DNA of 64,000 nt from CAYJVB01 sp964373575 (GTDB lineage: Archaea; Aenigmatarchaeota; Aenigmatarchaeia; CG10238-14). Positions 44,859-53,678 of the stretch are shown here, one piece after another. The notes below the pieces were generated by a model, which searched no databases, was not told the DNA's origin, and saw only the letters and a list, made by a program, of their open reading frames with translations. A program made the position numbers and the translations under genes. The DNA lies in the NCBI GenBank assembly GCA_964373575.1, contig CAYJVB010000001.1, forward strand, positions 24,058 to 88,057, in the 5' to 3' direction. The stretch's first letter is position 1; each line of letters opens with the position of its first letter.

Positions 44859-45737
44859 TTACTCTAATAAATCCTCATCGTCCATTCTAGGGCAAACAAG
44901 ATTTAGTATAACATCAAACTTCATTCCAATAGTTTTGCTTTTAGCAATTGTATCGAAAGCGAGTATATGTACCTCTTTTCCTTCTGATTCCAATTTCTCC
45001 TTTACCCTCATAGCCTCTTCAATCCTATTCTGTCCTTGCTTCCATGAAACTGTTATACCAACAACTTTAGCTTCCTTTAATTTGTAATCATGCCAAGCCT
45101 TCTTCTGAAGATACTTTTTCTTTTCCGGTTCCAAGCTGATAATATCATTTCTTTCAACATCTAATGAAAAAACTGGTTTTTCAGTAATTAATGCTAAACC
45201 CAAAGGATGAAACTTTCCACCGCCAACATACAAGAAGCAATCAACTTTGTCTTCTATCGCTTTCCCTGCATAAACCCTGCAACCAAGAACCTGACCTTCA
45301 TGTTTTTGTGACTTGTAAACATAAGCCTTCTTCCCATATTTTTCTAGATATTCTTTCACCATTTTGAGCGCAGGAACATATTGAATACTGCAAAACAATC
45401 CAATATTCTTGAAATCTTTCAGTTTGTCAAAATTCTTTTTCAAAGCTGGTATAGGATCAACGTCTAGAAAATAATCCCAATAAACAACAGGTAATTCCGA
45501 TTTAACACCAAAATCTGAGTGTGCTATGTGTAAAACAGCCTGACAATCAAGTCTCTTAGCCTCGAAATCCCTGATGTCACATGCCCCAAAAACAGGTTCA
45601 CAGCATAATACTGTTTCAAATCCCTCTTTCTTCAATTGTTTATCTATATTTTGTATCTTTGTCTTTAAACCTTCCGGATACTGCACAAAGACCCTTTTTG
45701 CTTTCAATTTTTTCAGTTCTCGAATCGCTTCTTCCAT
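44859..45737 (-). CDS. dph2: Diphthamide biosynthesis protein Dph2 (archaeal)
   Basis: A 292-residue radical-SAM-like [4Fe-4S] enzyme that moves the aminocarboxypropyl group of SAM to a His of elongation factor 2. Three conserved Cys are in GACDIRD (about 53), LFCSIQY (about 124) and LVCPRMD (about 281). VQYPEGLK near the start and HIAHSDFGV are further signs. With dph5 at 32733 it accounts for the first two steps of diphthamide synthesis. Divergent from the MFS gene. Confidence 0.92.
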   Translation of the reverse strand: MEEAIRELKKLKAKRVFVQYPEGLKTKIQNIDKQLKKEGFETVLCCEPVFGACDIRDFEAKRLDCQAVLHIAHSDFGVKSELPVVYWDYFLDVDPIPALKKNFDKLKDFKNIGLFCSIQYVPALKMVKEYLEKYGKKAYVYKSQKHEGQVLGCRVYAGKAIEDKVDCFLYVGGGKFHPLGLALITEKPVFSLDVERNDIISLEPEKKKYLQKKAWHDYKLKEAKVVGITVSWKQGQNRIEEAMRVKEKLESEGKEVHILAFDTIAKSKTIGMKFDVILNLVCPRMDDEDLLE

Positions 45738-45797
45738 AATTCTAGCCTTTTATTTCATTAAACGCATAAGATTTATATGTTTTCAGACATTCGAAAA

Positions 45798-46955
45798 ATG
45801 TACATCTTTACATTTTTAAGAAATTTTTTCCTCATAGGAGCTGTCACAGTACCATTTTTTATGGAGTGGGGAAAGTTAAGTTACACTCAATTATTTTTTC
45901 TCCAATCATGGTTTTCCTTCTGGCTTTTTGTTTTAGAAATACCTACAGGCACAATTGCAGATAGATTCGGCAGAAAAGTTTCAATTGCTTTAGGGGCTCT
46001 TAGTATTGCTATTTGTTTCTTAATATATTCAACCACCCCAAATTTTATAATTTTCTTGATCGCAGAATTCATTGCTGCTTTAGGTGGCGCATTAATTTCA
46101 GGTGCAGACAAAGCTCTAATTTATGATAAATTGAGACGACTGAAGAGATCTAAAGATGCCAAACACATTTTTTCAAATTATTCAATTGCAAGTACTTTAG
46201 GAATTATCGTTGCACTACCAATCGGTTCGCTTATTGCAAGCATGATGATACTGCCGTATCCAAACAATTTTTCTTTAGTGATGGCAATATCAGCAGTTCC
46301 TCTTTTTATTGCATTCTTAATTGCTCTAACAATAAAGGAACCAAAAACTAGAACACCACCTGAAAATTATTTTATGATTGCTAAAAAGGGATTGCAGTAC
46401 TTCATTGCTCATAAAACACTAAGAGTTTTAGCACTAGATTTAACTCTAACATCAGCAGTAACATTTTTCATTTTTTGGTTATATCAGCCATTGTTGAGAA
46501 ACGCTGGTATTGACATAAAATATTTCGGATTTGTTGGTTCGGCATTTAATATTTTTGAAATAATCCTCTTAAGAAATTTGAGATTTTTTGAAAAAACCTT
46601 CAGTAATAAAAGAATCATTTTTTTCACTGCATTAATTCCTTCAGTAATGTATATTATTTTAGGAATTTCTACAAATATCATGTTAATAACACTTGCTTTC
46701 TTTCTAATAGTCGGACTGCGAGAATTGAGAAGACCTATTTTCGAACATTATATAAATAAAATAACACCAAGCAAACAAAGAGCGACAATATTATCATCCG
46801 TTTCCATGCTTGAACGATTCATAATAGCAGTAATGTATCCATTCTTAGGCCTCTTGTTGGACTGGTCATTTAACAAAGCAATAATAATTCTTGGTGTAGT
46901 TTCACTTTTTCTTGTTTTTACATCCAAAGTAACGGAAGATATGTTAATAGACTAA
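45798..46955 (+). CDS. MFS-type transporter
   Basis: A 385-residue membrane protein with about 10-12 helices and the MFS loop 2-3 motif DRFGRKVSI-like (GTIADRFGRK). Start chosen at 45798: TTTATATG lies about 27 bases before it, and an in-frame ATG at 45777 overlaps that box. The closest functional type is a drug or metabolite exporter (inference). Stop overlaps the next frame by one base. Confidence 0.85.
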   Translation: MYIFTFLRNFFLIGAVTVPFFMEWGKLSYTQLFFLQSWFSFWLFVLEIPTGTIADRFGRKVSIALGALSIAICFLIYSTTPNFIIFLIAEFIAALGGALISGADKALIYDKLRRLKRSKDAKHIFSNYSIASTLGIIVALPIGSLIASMMILPYPNNFSLVMAISAVPLFIAFLIALTIKEPKTRTPPENYFMIAKKGLQYFIAHKTLRVLALDLTLTSAVTFFIFWLYQPLLRNAGIDIKYFGFVGSAFNIFEIILLRNLRFFEKTFSNKRIIFFTALIPSVMYIILGISTNIMLITLAFFLIVGLRELRRPIFEHYINKITPSKQRATILSSVSMLERFIIAVMYPFLGLLLDWSFNKAIIILGVVSLFLVFTSKVTEDMLID

Positions 46956-46987
46956 TGTTTAAACCTTTTCTCAGCCAAAATAAACTT

Positions 46988-47236
46988 ATGCTCACAGTAT
47001 CAACAAAAACACGTCAAAAAGGCTATTGGATTTTCAAAGAGGGCAAAGCAAAACTTGATATCGACACACCTAAAAGAAAATACTACAAGGTTGAAGGAGA
47101 AAGTAGCGAATATTCTGTAATTTATGATAAATCCAAAAATCAGTGGAAATGCGACTGTCAATTCTTTTCCCTCAAAATCCAGGATTGTTCTCATACAATT
47201 GCATGCCGCTTGCTTGAAGGTGAAAAGATTGAATAA
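46988..47236 (+). CDS. SWIM zinc-finger protein
   Basis: An 82-residue protein with CDCQFFSLKIQDCSHTIAC, the CxCx(n)CxH pattern of SWIM zinc fingers, which bind DNA or protein. TTTAAACC about 30 bases before this ATG suggests a leaderless start; an in-frame ATG at 46955 is the alternative. It overlaps the next zinc ribbon by 17 bases. Confidence 0.75.
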   Translation: MLTVSTKTRQKGYWIFKEGKAKLDIDTPKRKYYKVEGESSEYSVIYDKSKNQWKCDCQFFSLKIQDCSHTIACRLLEGEKIE

Positions 47237-47396
47237 AAAAAGCTTCTACTGTCCCCATTGTAAAAAATTTGTCAATGATTATATAATCGAACCCCAAGTT
47301 ACAGCAAGAGCAATATCCCTCACCTTCGCCTCAGGACCAGTAGTAGCAGTATGCAAGAAATGCAAATCCGTATTACTACAACTCACAGAGGATTAA
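47220..47396 (+). CDS. Small zinc-ribbon protein
   Basis: A 58-residue protein from a GTG start (TTG at 47229 is an alternative) with CPHCKKF and CKKCKSVL, two CxxC knuckles about 30 residues apart, so one zinc-ribbon. The region between is hydrophobic (ARAISLTFASGPVVAV). Overlaps the SWIM gene and abuts the GTPase gene by one base, so cotranslated. Function unknown. Confidence 0.65.
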   Translation: MKRLNKKSFYCPHCKKFVNDYIIEPQVTARAISLTFASGPVVAVCKKCKSVLLQLTED

Positions 47397-47397
47397 T

Positions 47398-48231
47398 ATG
47401 CCAGTCAATGCTCCAGTAGAATATTACAAAGCAGAAGATGCATACAAATCAGCCAAAACTAGGGAAGAAAAAATAAAATGTTTGGAGGATATGATACGTT
47501 TATTACCTAAACACAAATCAAGCGAAAACGTTCTTGCTCAATTAAGGAGAAGATTATCCAAGATAAAACAGCAAAAGGAAATATCAGCAGGGAAAAAACA
47601 ATCATTTTCTATAAAAAAAGAAGGTGTAGGTCAAGTTTGTCTAATAGGTTTACCCAATTCAGGAAAAAGTACCTTATTCAAACAATTAACTAGTGTAGAT
47701 GTAGAAATAGCAGATTTCCCTTACACTACAGTAAAACCTGAAGTTGGGATGATGAAATATGAAGATGTTTGGGTTCAAATAATAGAGATACCATCCACAT
47801 TTTATCCTCAATGGATGGGCATTGCTCACTCAACAGATTTAGTTATAAGAGTAATTGATGGAGATGGGGATCTTAACAGGCAGAGAAAAGATTTGAATGA
47901 CATTATGAACAAGTTTCACGTAAAAACAAAAACAATCAAAGTCACTTCTAAAAGGCCAATAAATCTTAGCAAACTGAAATTAGAAATTTGGAACAATTTA
48001 AATGCTATCAGAGTATATACTAAAGTTCAGGGAAAACCTCCGGAAAAGAAACCGATAGTAATGAAAAAGGAAGCTACAGTGAAAGATGTAGTGAAAGAAG
48101 TGCATAAAGAATTTCTTAAAACTTTCAGATTTGCAAGAATTTGGGGCAAGTCTGTTAAATTTGATGGGGCAAATGTTGGGTTAGCACACAAATTGGAAGA
48201 TAGAGATATCGTACAGATTTTCCATAAATAA
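47398..48231 (+). CDS. DRG/Obg-like GTPase with TGS domain, shortened
   Basis: A 277-residue protein: N-terminal helical part (1-70), G domain (about 75-195) with P-loop GLPNSGKST (about 84-92) and FPYTT (G2), and a C-terminal TGS domain (about 205-277, ...AHKLEDRDIVQI). The DRG family usually has DLPG and NKxD; here G3 reads EIPST and the NKxD position reads KVTSKRP, and the chain is about 90 residues shorter than normal DRG. Nucleotide binding may be weak or different. It probably acts with ribosomes like its relatives. Confidence 0.82.
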   Translation: MPVNAPVEYYKAEDAYKSAKTREEKIKCLEDMIRLLPKHKSSENVLAQLRRRLSKIKQQKEISAGKKQSFSIKKEGVGQVCLIGLPNSGKSTLFKQLTSVDVEIADFPYTTVKPEVGMMKYEDVWVQIIEIPSTFYPQWMGIAHSTDLVIRVIDGDGDLNRQRKDLNDIMNKFHVKTKTIKVTSKRPINLSKLKLEIWNNLNAIRVYTKVQGKPPEKKPIVMKKEATVKDVVKEVHKEFLKTFRFARIWGKSVKFDGANVGLAHKLEDRDIVQIFHK

Positions 48232-48264
48232 AGGCTTAAATGTTTTAGTAATCTAGCTACAATC

Positions 48265-48570
48265 ATGGGAGATATTGTAGAATACACTGTCGATTATATA
48301 GGTAAAGTAACAGTAGCTGAATTAACAGAGCTTAAACAAAAAACTGATGCTTATATTTTATCTAATGAAGAAGGAGATAAACCAAGAATTCAAAGTTCTG
48401 CTGCAATTTTGGCCCAACAAGGAATTCCACCATGTGGTTATGTAGAAAAACCAACACTAGTAATACAAATAAAGCTAGATAACATGAAAAGGGATGAGTT
48501 ATATAACGAGATAACATCTTTAGTAAGAGCGAATTATGAGAATAGGTATTCCCTTGAGACTTCTTACTAA
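48265..48570 (+). CDS. Hypothetical protein
   Basis: A 101-residue soluble protein without Cys clusters or known motifs; contains a Pro-rich turn (QQGIPPCGYVEKPT) and ends in a charged helix. An AT-rich TTAAATG element about 30 bases upstream suggests its own leaderless promoter. Function unknown. Confidence 0.6.
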   Translation: MGDIVEYTVDYIGKVTVAELTELKQKTDAYILSNEEGDKPRIQSSAAILAQQGIPPCGYVEKPTLVIQIKLDNMKRDELYNEITSLVRANYENRYSLETSY

Positions 48571-48636
48571 CAAAAATATATTCTTTTTCTCACTATTGTA
48601 ATTAAGGAAAAAAATTTTGTTATACGAAGTGTTATC

Positions 48637-49386
48637 ATGAAACTCAAAGACAGAACAGCTGTAATTACCGGTGCTGCTTCTGGCATAGGCAAAGCTATAG
48701 CTCTGGAATTTGCAAAAGAAGGAGCAAAAACAGTAATTGTAGATATGAATAGAGAAAAAGGAATGGAGGTTGTGGACGAAATCAAAAAAATTCACGATGA
48801 TGCATTTTTTGTGGAATGTGACATTACAAAAAAAGAAGATTGTGAAGCAATGATAAAAAAAGCTATTAACACTTTTGGAAAAATAGACATCCTTGTTAAC
48901 AATGCAGGTATCTATATTCCTAAAAGGCTTGTAGAAACATCAGAACAAGAATGGGATGAAACATTTGCCATAAATTTGAAAAGCGTTTTTTTGTGTAGTA
49001 AACTTGCACTTCCAATTATGGAGAAGCAAAAAAACGGTATTATATTGAATATAGCATCTGGTCTCGGAATTATCCCCGAAGCAGAATCAGCAGCATATTG
49101 TGCTTCTAAAGCTGCTCTAATTCATCTCACAAAGGTTTTAGCCTTAGATTATGCTCGAAAAGGAATTCGTGTCAATTCAATTTGTCCAGGTCCTATTTGG
49201 ACACCTCTTCTTACAAATATATTTTCAAGAGAACATTTAGAAACCGAAACCGCAGAAGTTATACCAATGGGAAGGTTAGGTACTCCAGAAGAAGTAGCTA
49301 AAGTTGCTTTATTCTTAGCTTCAGATGATGCCTCTTATGTAACAGGAGCTACATATACTGTTGATGGTGGCGAATCAATAGGATAA
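48637..49386 (+). CDS. Short-chain dehydrogenase/reductase
   Basis: A 249-residue SDR. TGAASGIG (cofactor binding, 11-18), NNAG (about 88-91), SGLG with the Ser, and YCASK (Tyr and Lys of the catalytic triad, about 151-155) are present, with a C-terminal YVTGATYTVDGG as in FabG-like enzymes. Asp at the end of beta 2 (VDMNRE) favours NAD over NADP. Substrate unknown. Confidence 0.9.
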   Translation: MKLKDRTAVITGAASGIGKAIALEFAKEGAKTVIVDMNREKGMEVVDEIKKIHDDAFFVECDITKKEDCEAMIKKAINTFGKIDILVNNAGIYIPKRLVETSEQEWDETFAINLKSVFLCSKLALPIMEKQKNGIILNIASGLGIIPEAESAAYCASKAALIHLTKVLALDYARKGIRVNSICPGPIWTPLLTNIFSREHLETETAEVIPMGRLGTPEEVAKVALFLASDDASYVTGATYTVDGGESIG

Positions 49387-49417
49387 GATTTATACTTTTC
49401 TTTCTAAACAATGTATT

Positions 49418-49825
49418 ATGCAAAAGATTTTTCTTGCCTTCCACGCCATTATAGAAAAAGATGGAAAGGTTCTTGTAATGAAAAGATATTCTAAAGATAA
49501 TTTCAATCCTGACTTCTGGGACTTGCCTGGCGGTGTAATGGAATTTGGAGAGAACCCTCTAGAAGCTTTGAAAAGAGAGGTAAAAGAAGAGTGTGGATTG
49601 GATGTAGAAATTTTAAGCCCATTGGATATTTCTACAAAAATAGGAGATGAGGAACAATATGTTGCTGTCACTTATATCTGTGAATACAAGTCGGGTACAG
49701 TTAAACTAAGTAAAGAACATTCTGAATTCAAGTGGGCTGATCCAAAAAAAGTCCCTGATCTTGAAAATTTGAATTGGGTTTTAGACAAGGCAATTTATCC
49801 TTATATTGAATTTACTTCTGTGTGA
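49418..49825 (+). CDS. Nudix hydrolase
   Basis: A 135-residue protein with a full Nudix box from about residue 38 (GGVMEFGENPLEALKRE then VKEECG), matching Gx5Ex7REUxEExGU. It hydrolyses nucleoside diphosphates linked to another group, for example oxidised dNTPs or NDP-sugars. It lies 31 bases after the SDR gene. Confidence 0.9.
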   Translation: MQKIFLAFHAIIEKDGKVLVMKRYSKDNFNPDFWDLPGGVMEFGENPLEALKREVKEECGLDVEILSPLDISTKIGDEEQYVAVTYICEYKSGTVKLSKEHSEFKWADPKKVPDLENLNWVLDKAIYPYIEFTSV

Positions 49826-49851
49826 TTACAGACAAAAAAATTTTCTATGTT

Positions 49852-50241
49852 TTATTCTACATGAACAGCTTCATGACCCTTAACCACTTCTGAATGGACG
49901 TTTCTATAATTTCGATCGCTTTCATCTGATAATAAATATACAGCTGCTAGTGGAAATACTAGAATTAAATCTCCAGGATCTCCCAAACCTTCTTTTGCTG
50001 CGTCTACCACTCGATTAGTATAATTATACAAATCAAGGTCACTTCCACTCTTTGGAATAGCATCTACTGTTGGGAAAACAAGTATAAACTCTCTTAATCC
50101 TCTATAAGTTCCTATGTCTTCTCCTGTTGGACCTCTTCCTTCAGCATAACCAAACCTAAGAACATTAGGAATACTAAAATAACCCGGTAATAACGTATCT
50201 AAATATCTGCTACTAATATTAACTGTTAATCCACTACTCAT
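49852..50241 (-). CDS. Hypothetical protein
   Basis: A 129-residue soluble protein. Start chosen at 50241 because GTTAAATCC lies about 28 bases upstream on the minus strand; an in-frame ATG at 50256 is less well placed. Contains two similar segments (EFILVFPTVDAIP and DLILVFPLAAVYL), possibly an internal duplication, and ends HEAVHVE. No family recognised. Confidence 0.6.
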   Translation of the reverse strand: MSSGLTVNISSRYLDTLLPGYFSIPNVLRFGYAEGRGPTGEDIGTYRGLREFILVFPTVDAIPKSGSDLDLYNYTNRVVDAAKEGLGDPGDLILVFPLAAVYLLSDESDRNYRNVHSEVVKGHEAVHVE

Positions 50242-50279
50242 ATCACTACTGAACAAAGATAAGGATTTAACTTTTTCGG

Positions 50280-51311
50280 TCAGTCGACAAAAACAACACC
50301 CATTTTTGGTAAATTACAAAAATCAGTTGTAAAGCAATAAGCTCCGGCATTCAAAAAAATAATTTTATCACCAACTTTGGGACCCTTTAGTTTAACATCA
50401 TATCTGAAAATATCCATCGAATCAGGTGTGCATCCCTTTACGACAAACTGTCTCCCTTCTTGTAATTCCCCTTCAATCAACAGTTTGATTGGTATTAACA
50501 AAGTATCTAATGCACCATTATAGACAGATGCATCAACTATAATATTATTATCATAAATAGCTAAAATTTCAGTTTCAAGCCGAGTTGGTGGAGCTGCAAG
50601 AAATCTTCCAGGTTCAATATATGTTGTTATACCATATTCTTTTTCTAACCATGTTTTAAGTTCAGTAATTTTTTCAAAAATGAATTTAATACTTTTGTCA
50701 CTTGAGTTTTTATACTCAACAGGAAGGCCACCACCAATATTCACTATATTAATATTCTTCAGAGTTTCTTTTTTTAACAACTGGCTTAATTCTTCTTTTA
50801 ATGTCCACTCACTAGTATTCTGTGTTTTTCTATGAAAATGAACACCTAAATTATCTATATTATTGTTTTTCTTAAGTTTAGGCACCAATTCATTTATTTC
50901 ATCAGAACTAATGCCAAACACAAAATATTTCCCAGTATGTATCGTATATTCTTTAATCTTCATTCTCAAAAGTAAATTAATTTTTACATCTTTTTTATCG
51001 ATAAAATCTATCAGAACATCTAAATCGCTTTCATTATCAACAACAAAGTTTCTAACACCATGTTCAAGAATTTCATTTAACTTGTCATCGTTCCATGCCT
51101 GTGCAAAAAACCAAATTCTACTCTTATCTTCAACATACTGAAGAGCCTCCATCATATGTATGCTAAAAAAGGAATCAGTATTTCCTTCTAGTATTTTAGT
51201 GATTTCGGGAAAGGTTTTAACACTATATGACACTTTCAATCCCAAATCTTTCAAAATTTTATATTGACTTAATAGCCTGGATTTACTGACAATGAATCTT
51301 GATTTTGTCAT
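50280..51311 (-). CDS. PLP-dependent ornithine/lysine-type decarboxylase (fold type III)
   Basis: A 343-residue enzyme of the alanine-racemase-like fold. The PLP Lys32 is in YSVKTFP, HFHRKT and NIGGGLPVEY line the cofactor, EPGRFL binds phosphate, and GCTPDSMD (about 294-301) takes the place of the active-site Cys-Asp loop. It resembles ornithine or carboxynorspermidine decarboxylases. Its start overlaps the stop of deoxyhypusine synthase by four bases, so the pair probably makes the polyamine and uses it. Exact substrate open. Confidence 0.88.
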   Translation of the reverse strand: MTKSRFIVSKSRLLSQYKILKDLGLKVSYSVKTFPEITKILEGNTDSFFSIHMMEALQYVEDKSRIWFFAQAWNDDKLNEILEHGVRNFVVDNESDLDVLIDFIDKKDVKINLLLRMKIKEYTIHTGKYFVFGISSDEINELVPKLKKNNNIDNLGVHFHRKTQNTSEWTLKEELSQLLKKETLKNINIVNIGGGLPVEYKNSSDKSIKFIFEKITELKTWLEKEYGITTYIEPGRFLAAPPTRLETEILAIYDNNIIVDASVYNGALDTLLIPIKLLIEGELQEGRQFVVKGCTPDSMDIFRYDVKLKGPKVGDKIIFLNAGAYCFTTDFCNLPKMGVVFVD

Positions 51312-52258
51312 TTAAGTATGCCCTCCTCAGAAAGAACATCTAGTGCTGTCATCATCGCAAGTGGAAAGAAAACACTCACATCTCCTATAACCGTCACAGC
51401 ATCAGCATCATCTTTAATCTTCCCCCAACTTTTCGCCTCTCTTGTCGTAGCTCCGCTCATGCTGCCAGAATATTCTCTTGCAGTCGTCATGTAAACAGCA
51501 TAATCTGCACCGCCATTTATTAGCGTTCCAAGAATTGCATGATGTTTAGAAACACCCCCGCCTAAAGCAATAATTCCCTTTTTATCATCATGTGTAGAAC
51601 TAAATATCAAATTCTCAAAATCTTTTACAACATCAATTATAAAATCAGGATGTTCTTGTTGGAATAAATACAAATGAAATCCAAATGCACCATCAGTTAT
51701 TGCAGGGCAAAATATAGAAACATTTTTTCTAGCAGCTTGGTAAAGAATTGAATTTTCGTCTTTCAATAATAACCCAAATTCTCTTAATAAATCACTCACA
51801 GAATATTTTTTTCTTTTTTCATAGAGTTTATTTAAAATATCTTTGATATAAGCTTCAAATCTTTCATAGCTTTCATTTCTAATGAAAAGATTTCCAATTC
51901 TATTCATCCCTTTTTCATGCGAAGCTACATCATCAGCTGAATAGTTACCTATAATAAAATCTTCTCCTACAGCTTTCATTATATCCTCTTCAATGCTACC
52001 AACAGTTGTTACCACAACATTAACCATTCCAAGTTCAATTAGTTGTGCAAAAAATCCTCTAAGACCAGAAGTGGTCATGTTAGAAGTGAATGTTAAATAA
52101 ATCTTCGCTCCTTCTCTCTTCATCTTAGCAATGCACTCAACAGCTTTGTATAATTCTACTCCCTGAAACCCACAACTACCTAAATCCCTAACAAGATCAA
52201 CAATTTTTGAATTCTTTTCCCATTTAACATCTTTTACATTAGTCAAAATATCACCCAT
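51308..52258 (-). CDS. dys: Deoxyhypusine synthase
   Basis: A 316-residue NAD-dependent enzyme that attaches the aminobutyl group of a polyamine to a Lys of aIF5A. It has TFTSNMTTSGLRGFF, NVVVTTVGSIEED, GGGVSKHH (about 237-244), NGGADYAVY, and the active Lys280 in EAKSWGKI, as in the family. Start lies 90 bases downstream of the divergent region at 52350. Operon with the PLP decarboxylase. Confidence 0.93.
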   Translation of the reverse strand: MGDILTNVKDVKWEKNSKIVDLVRDLGSCGFQGVELYKAVECIAKMKREGAKIYLTFTSNMTTSGLRGFFAQLIELGMVNVVVTTVGSIEEDIMKAVGEDFIIGNYSADDVASHEKGMNRIGNLFIRNESYERFEAYIKDILNKLYEKRKKYSVSDLLREFGLLLKDENSILYQAARKNVSIFCPAITDGAFGFHLYLFQQEHPDFIIDVVKDFENLIFSSTHDDKKGIIALGGGVSKHHAILGTLINGGADYAVYMTTAREYSGSMSGATTREAKSWGKIKDDADAVTVIGDVSVFFPLAMMTALDVLSEEGILK

Positions 52259-52350
52259 AATGTCTACATAAAATTCAGAATTAGGTTATGGAGTAGTCCT
52301 TCTATTAGACATCAAAAAATAATTAAACTATAAAGATTAAAACCTTTGTT

Positions 52351-52599
52351 ATGAGTTTTTTATTTCTGTTTACAGAAATAGGTATACTCTTTCTTTTTCT
52401 ATTATGTTTATTACACGCTTTCAGTAGCGGAAAAAAATATTTGAGTTTTTTGTTGTCAGGACTTATTTACGAACAAAATAAGAGAAATTTTCGTTACAAC
52501 ACCATACCAAATTCTATCAGTAACAGCATAATCATCCTAGTATCGAATTTAAAATCTCATAAACTTTCAAAGAATCTTTTTTATCTACAACTATTGTAG
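52351..52599 (+). pseudogene. Possible fragment of a hydrophobic membrane protein
   Basis: The first 40 residues (MSFLFLFTEIGILFLFLLCL, then HAFSSGKKYL and LLSGLIYEQ) look like the N-terminal helices of carotenoid-biosynthesis-type (DUF422-like) membrane proteins and follow a TATA-like stretch, but the frame then becomes low-complexity and runs into the antisense of the ACT-domain gene. I read it as a broken 5' end or chance. Weak call. Confidence 0.3.
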
Positions 52600-53113
52600 T
52601 GTAAACCCACGCGGAAATAAATTCCAATACGTTAATATTTTGTTCAGCTAATACTGAAGTAATATAGGCCACGACACCGGGAACATCTTCTATTTCTTTA
52701 GGTGACTTGATTAAAATAACCGTACAATCGATATTTTTTTTGAGTATATTTTCTTTTATATTACTCGCATATTCTTTATCAGTTAAGTAAATGGTGCAAT
52801 CAGGTAATTCTATTTTAATTTTGCTTTGTTTATTTAATGGCCTATCGCTTATAATTACGGAATATCCTTCATATACAGTTATTTTACTTTTTTTCAATAT
52901 TTGTAAAACTTTTTCTTCTCTTCTGTATTTTATTTTTTTCATATCTTCTGATAAACGTCTAAGTGCAGCTTTGACAGCTTCGAAATTTTTTATATCTAGC
53001 TCATTTTGTATCTGTCTCGTCAAAGATGAGAGATTGACTATACCTTTTTCTAAACATTCCTTCACATATGGCTTGTTTTTGATATAAAGCCTAACATCTT
53101 CTGCTATACTCAT
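52532..53113 (-). CDS. ACT-domain regulatory protein
   Basis: A 193-residue protein. The N-terminal half is an HTH-like helical region (LSSLTRQIQNELDIKNFEAVKAALRRLSEDM), the C-terminal half (about 120-193) reads as an ACT domain (VPGVVAYITSVLAEQNINVLEFISAWVYTTIVVDKKD). This HTH-ACT layout fits an archaeal amino-acid-sensing regulator. A TATA-like AATTTAAATACC is nearby on the plus strand only, so promoter unclear. Confidence 0.75.
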   Translation of the reverse strand: MSIAEDVRLYIKNKPYVKECLEKGIVNLSSLTRQIQNELDIKNFEAVKAALRRLSEDMKKIKYRREEKVLQILKKSKITVYEGYSVIISDRPLNKQSKIKIELPDCTIYLTDKEYASNIKENILKKNIDCTVILIKSPKEIEDVPGVVAYITSVLAEQNINVLEFISAWVYTTIVVDKKDSLKVYEILNSILG

Positions 53114-53220
53114 GGATTATATGTCCTATTTGGTATATTTAAGTCTTATTTTGTAGCATAGATGTCATAAAATTTAAATACCTTTCTCGCTAATTAATGT
53201 GCTGTTACTTGGTGAATAAA

Positions 53221-53310
53221 ATGCAATCAAAAAATAAATTAGAAAAATTATTGCAGATAGATTTGTTTAGAAAAATCTATTCATTCTTGCATTACAGGTT
53301 AAGAGAATAA
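53221..53310 (+). CDS. 29-residue small ORF upstream of tRNA
   Basis: Short frame MQSKNKLEKLLQIDLFRKIY... with GGTGAATAAA at ribosome-binding distance and TTTAAATACC (53169-53178) about 45 bases upstream. The peptide is basic and amphipathic. It may be a real small protein or merely the leader of the tRNA transcript. Confidence 0.3.
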   Translation: MQSKNKLEKLLQIDLFRKIYSFLHYRLRE

Positions 53311-53331
53311 TTAAGATTCATAGGTTTTCTA

Positions 53332-53473
53332 GCCCCCGTGGTCTAATTGGATAGGGCACAAACTTAAGGTGTTAGCCTTCGGTGCTTGCCTTCTATGGTG
53401 TAAGCTTCCTAAGTGTATGCCTACGGTGTTTGGAGATAGCTTGATAGTGCGGGTTCGATTCCCGTCGGGGGCA
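53332..53473 (+). tRNA. Intron-containing tRNA, probably Leu
   Basis: Perfect acceptor stem (GCCCCCG/CGGGGGC) with A73, a normal D arm with GG in the loop, T arm GCGGG-TTCGATT-CCCGT. CAAAC (53358-53363 region) pairs with GTTTG (53428-53432), closing the anticodon arm around a ~57-base intron. A 16-base variable region with a short GCT/AGT stem and A73 fit class II tRNA-Leu. The loop reads TTAAGG; the best stem gives AAG and a one-base shift gives TAA, both Leu, so the anticodon is not settled. Confidence 0.8.
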
Positions 53474-53495
53474 TCTAAAATCAAGAGGTGAAAAT

Positions 53496-53678
53496 ATGAA
53501 TAGCAATAGTAAGTTTAAGCAATACGCAGAATTAGTTGGTGGAAGAGCTGAAAGATTTTATCAATATTTGTTAGACTCAGAAGAAATTTTCATTAATGCA
53601 AAAACTGCACCCTATGAACCAAATAGCTCCAATGAAGTAAAACAAAATGGCTATACAAAGGTGAAAAATGATGACTGA
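53496..53678 (+). CDS. Small hypothetical protein
   Basis: A 60-residue soluble protein with GAGGTG seven bases before the ATG. It overlaps the next gene by a few bases (shared ATGATGACTGA region), so the two are coupled. No motif beyond an N-terminal helix (FKQYAELVGGRAERFYQYLL). Confidence 0.6.
   Translation: MNSNSKFKQYAELVGGRAERFYQYLLDSEEIFINAKTAPYEPNSSNEVKQNGYTKVKNDD

Noticed and set aside
53341..53370. tRNA-Lys reading with anticodon CTT
   Set aside because: No U33 before CTT and no stem closes around that register.
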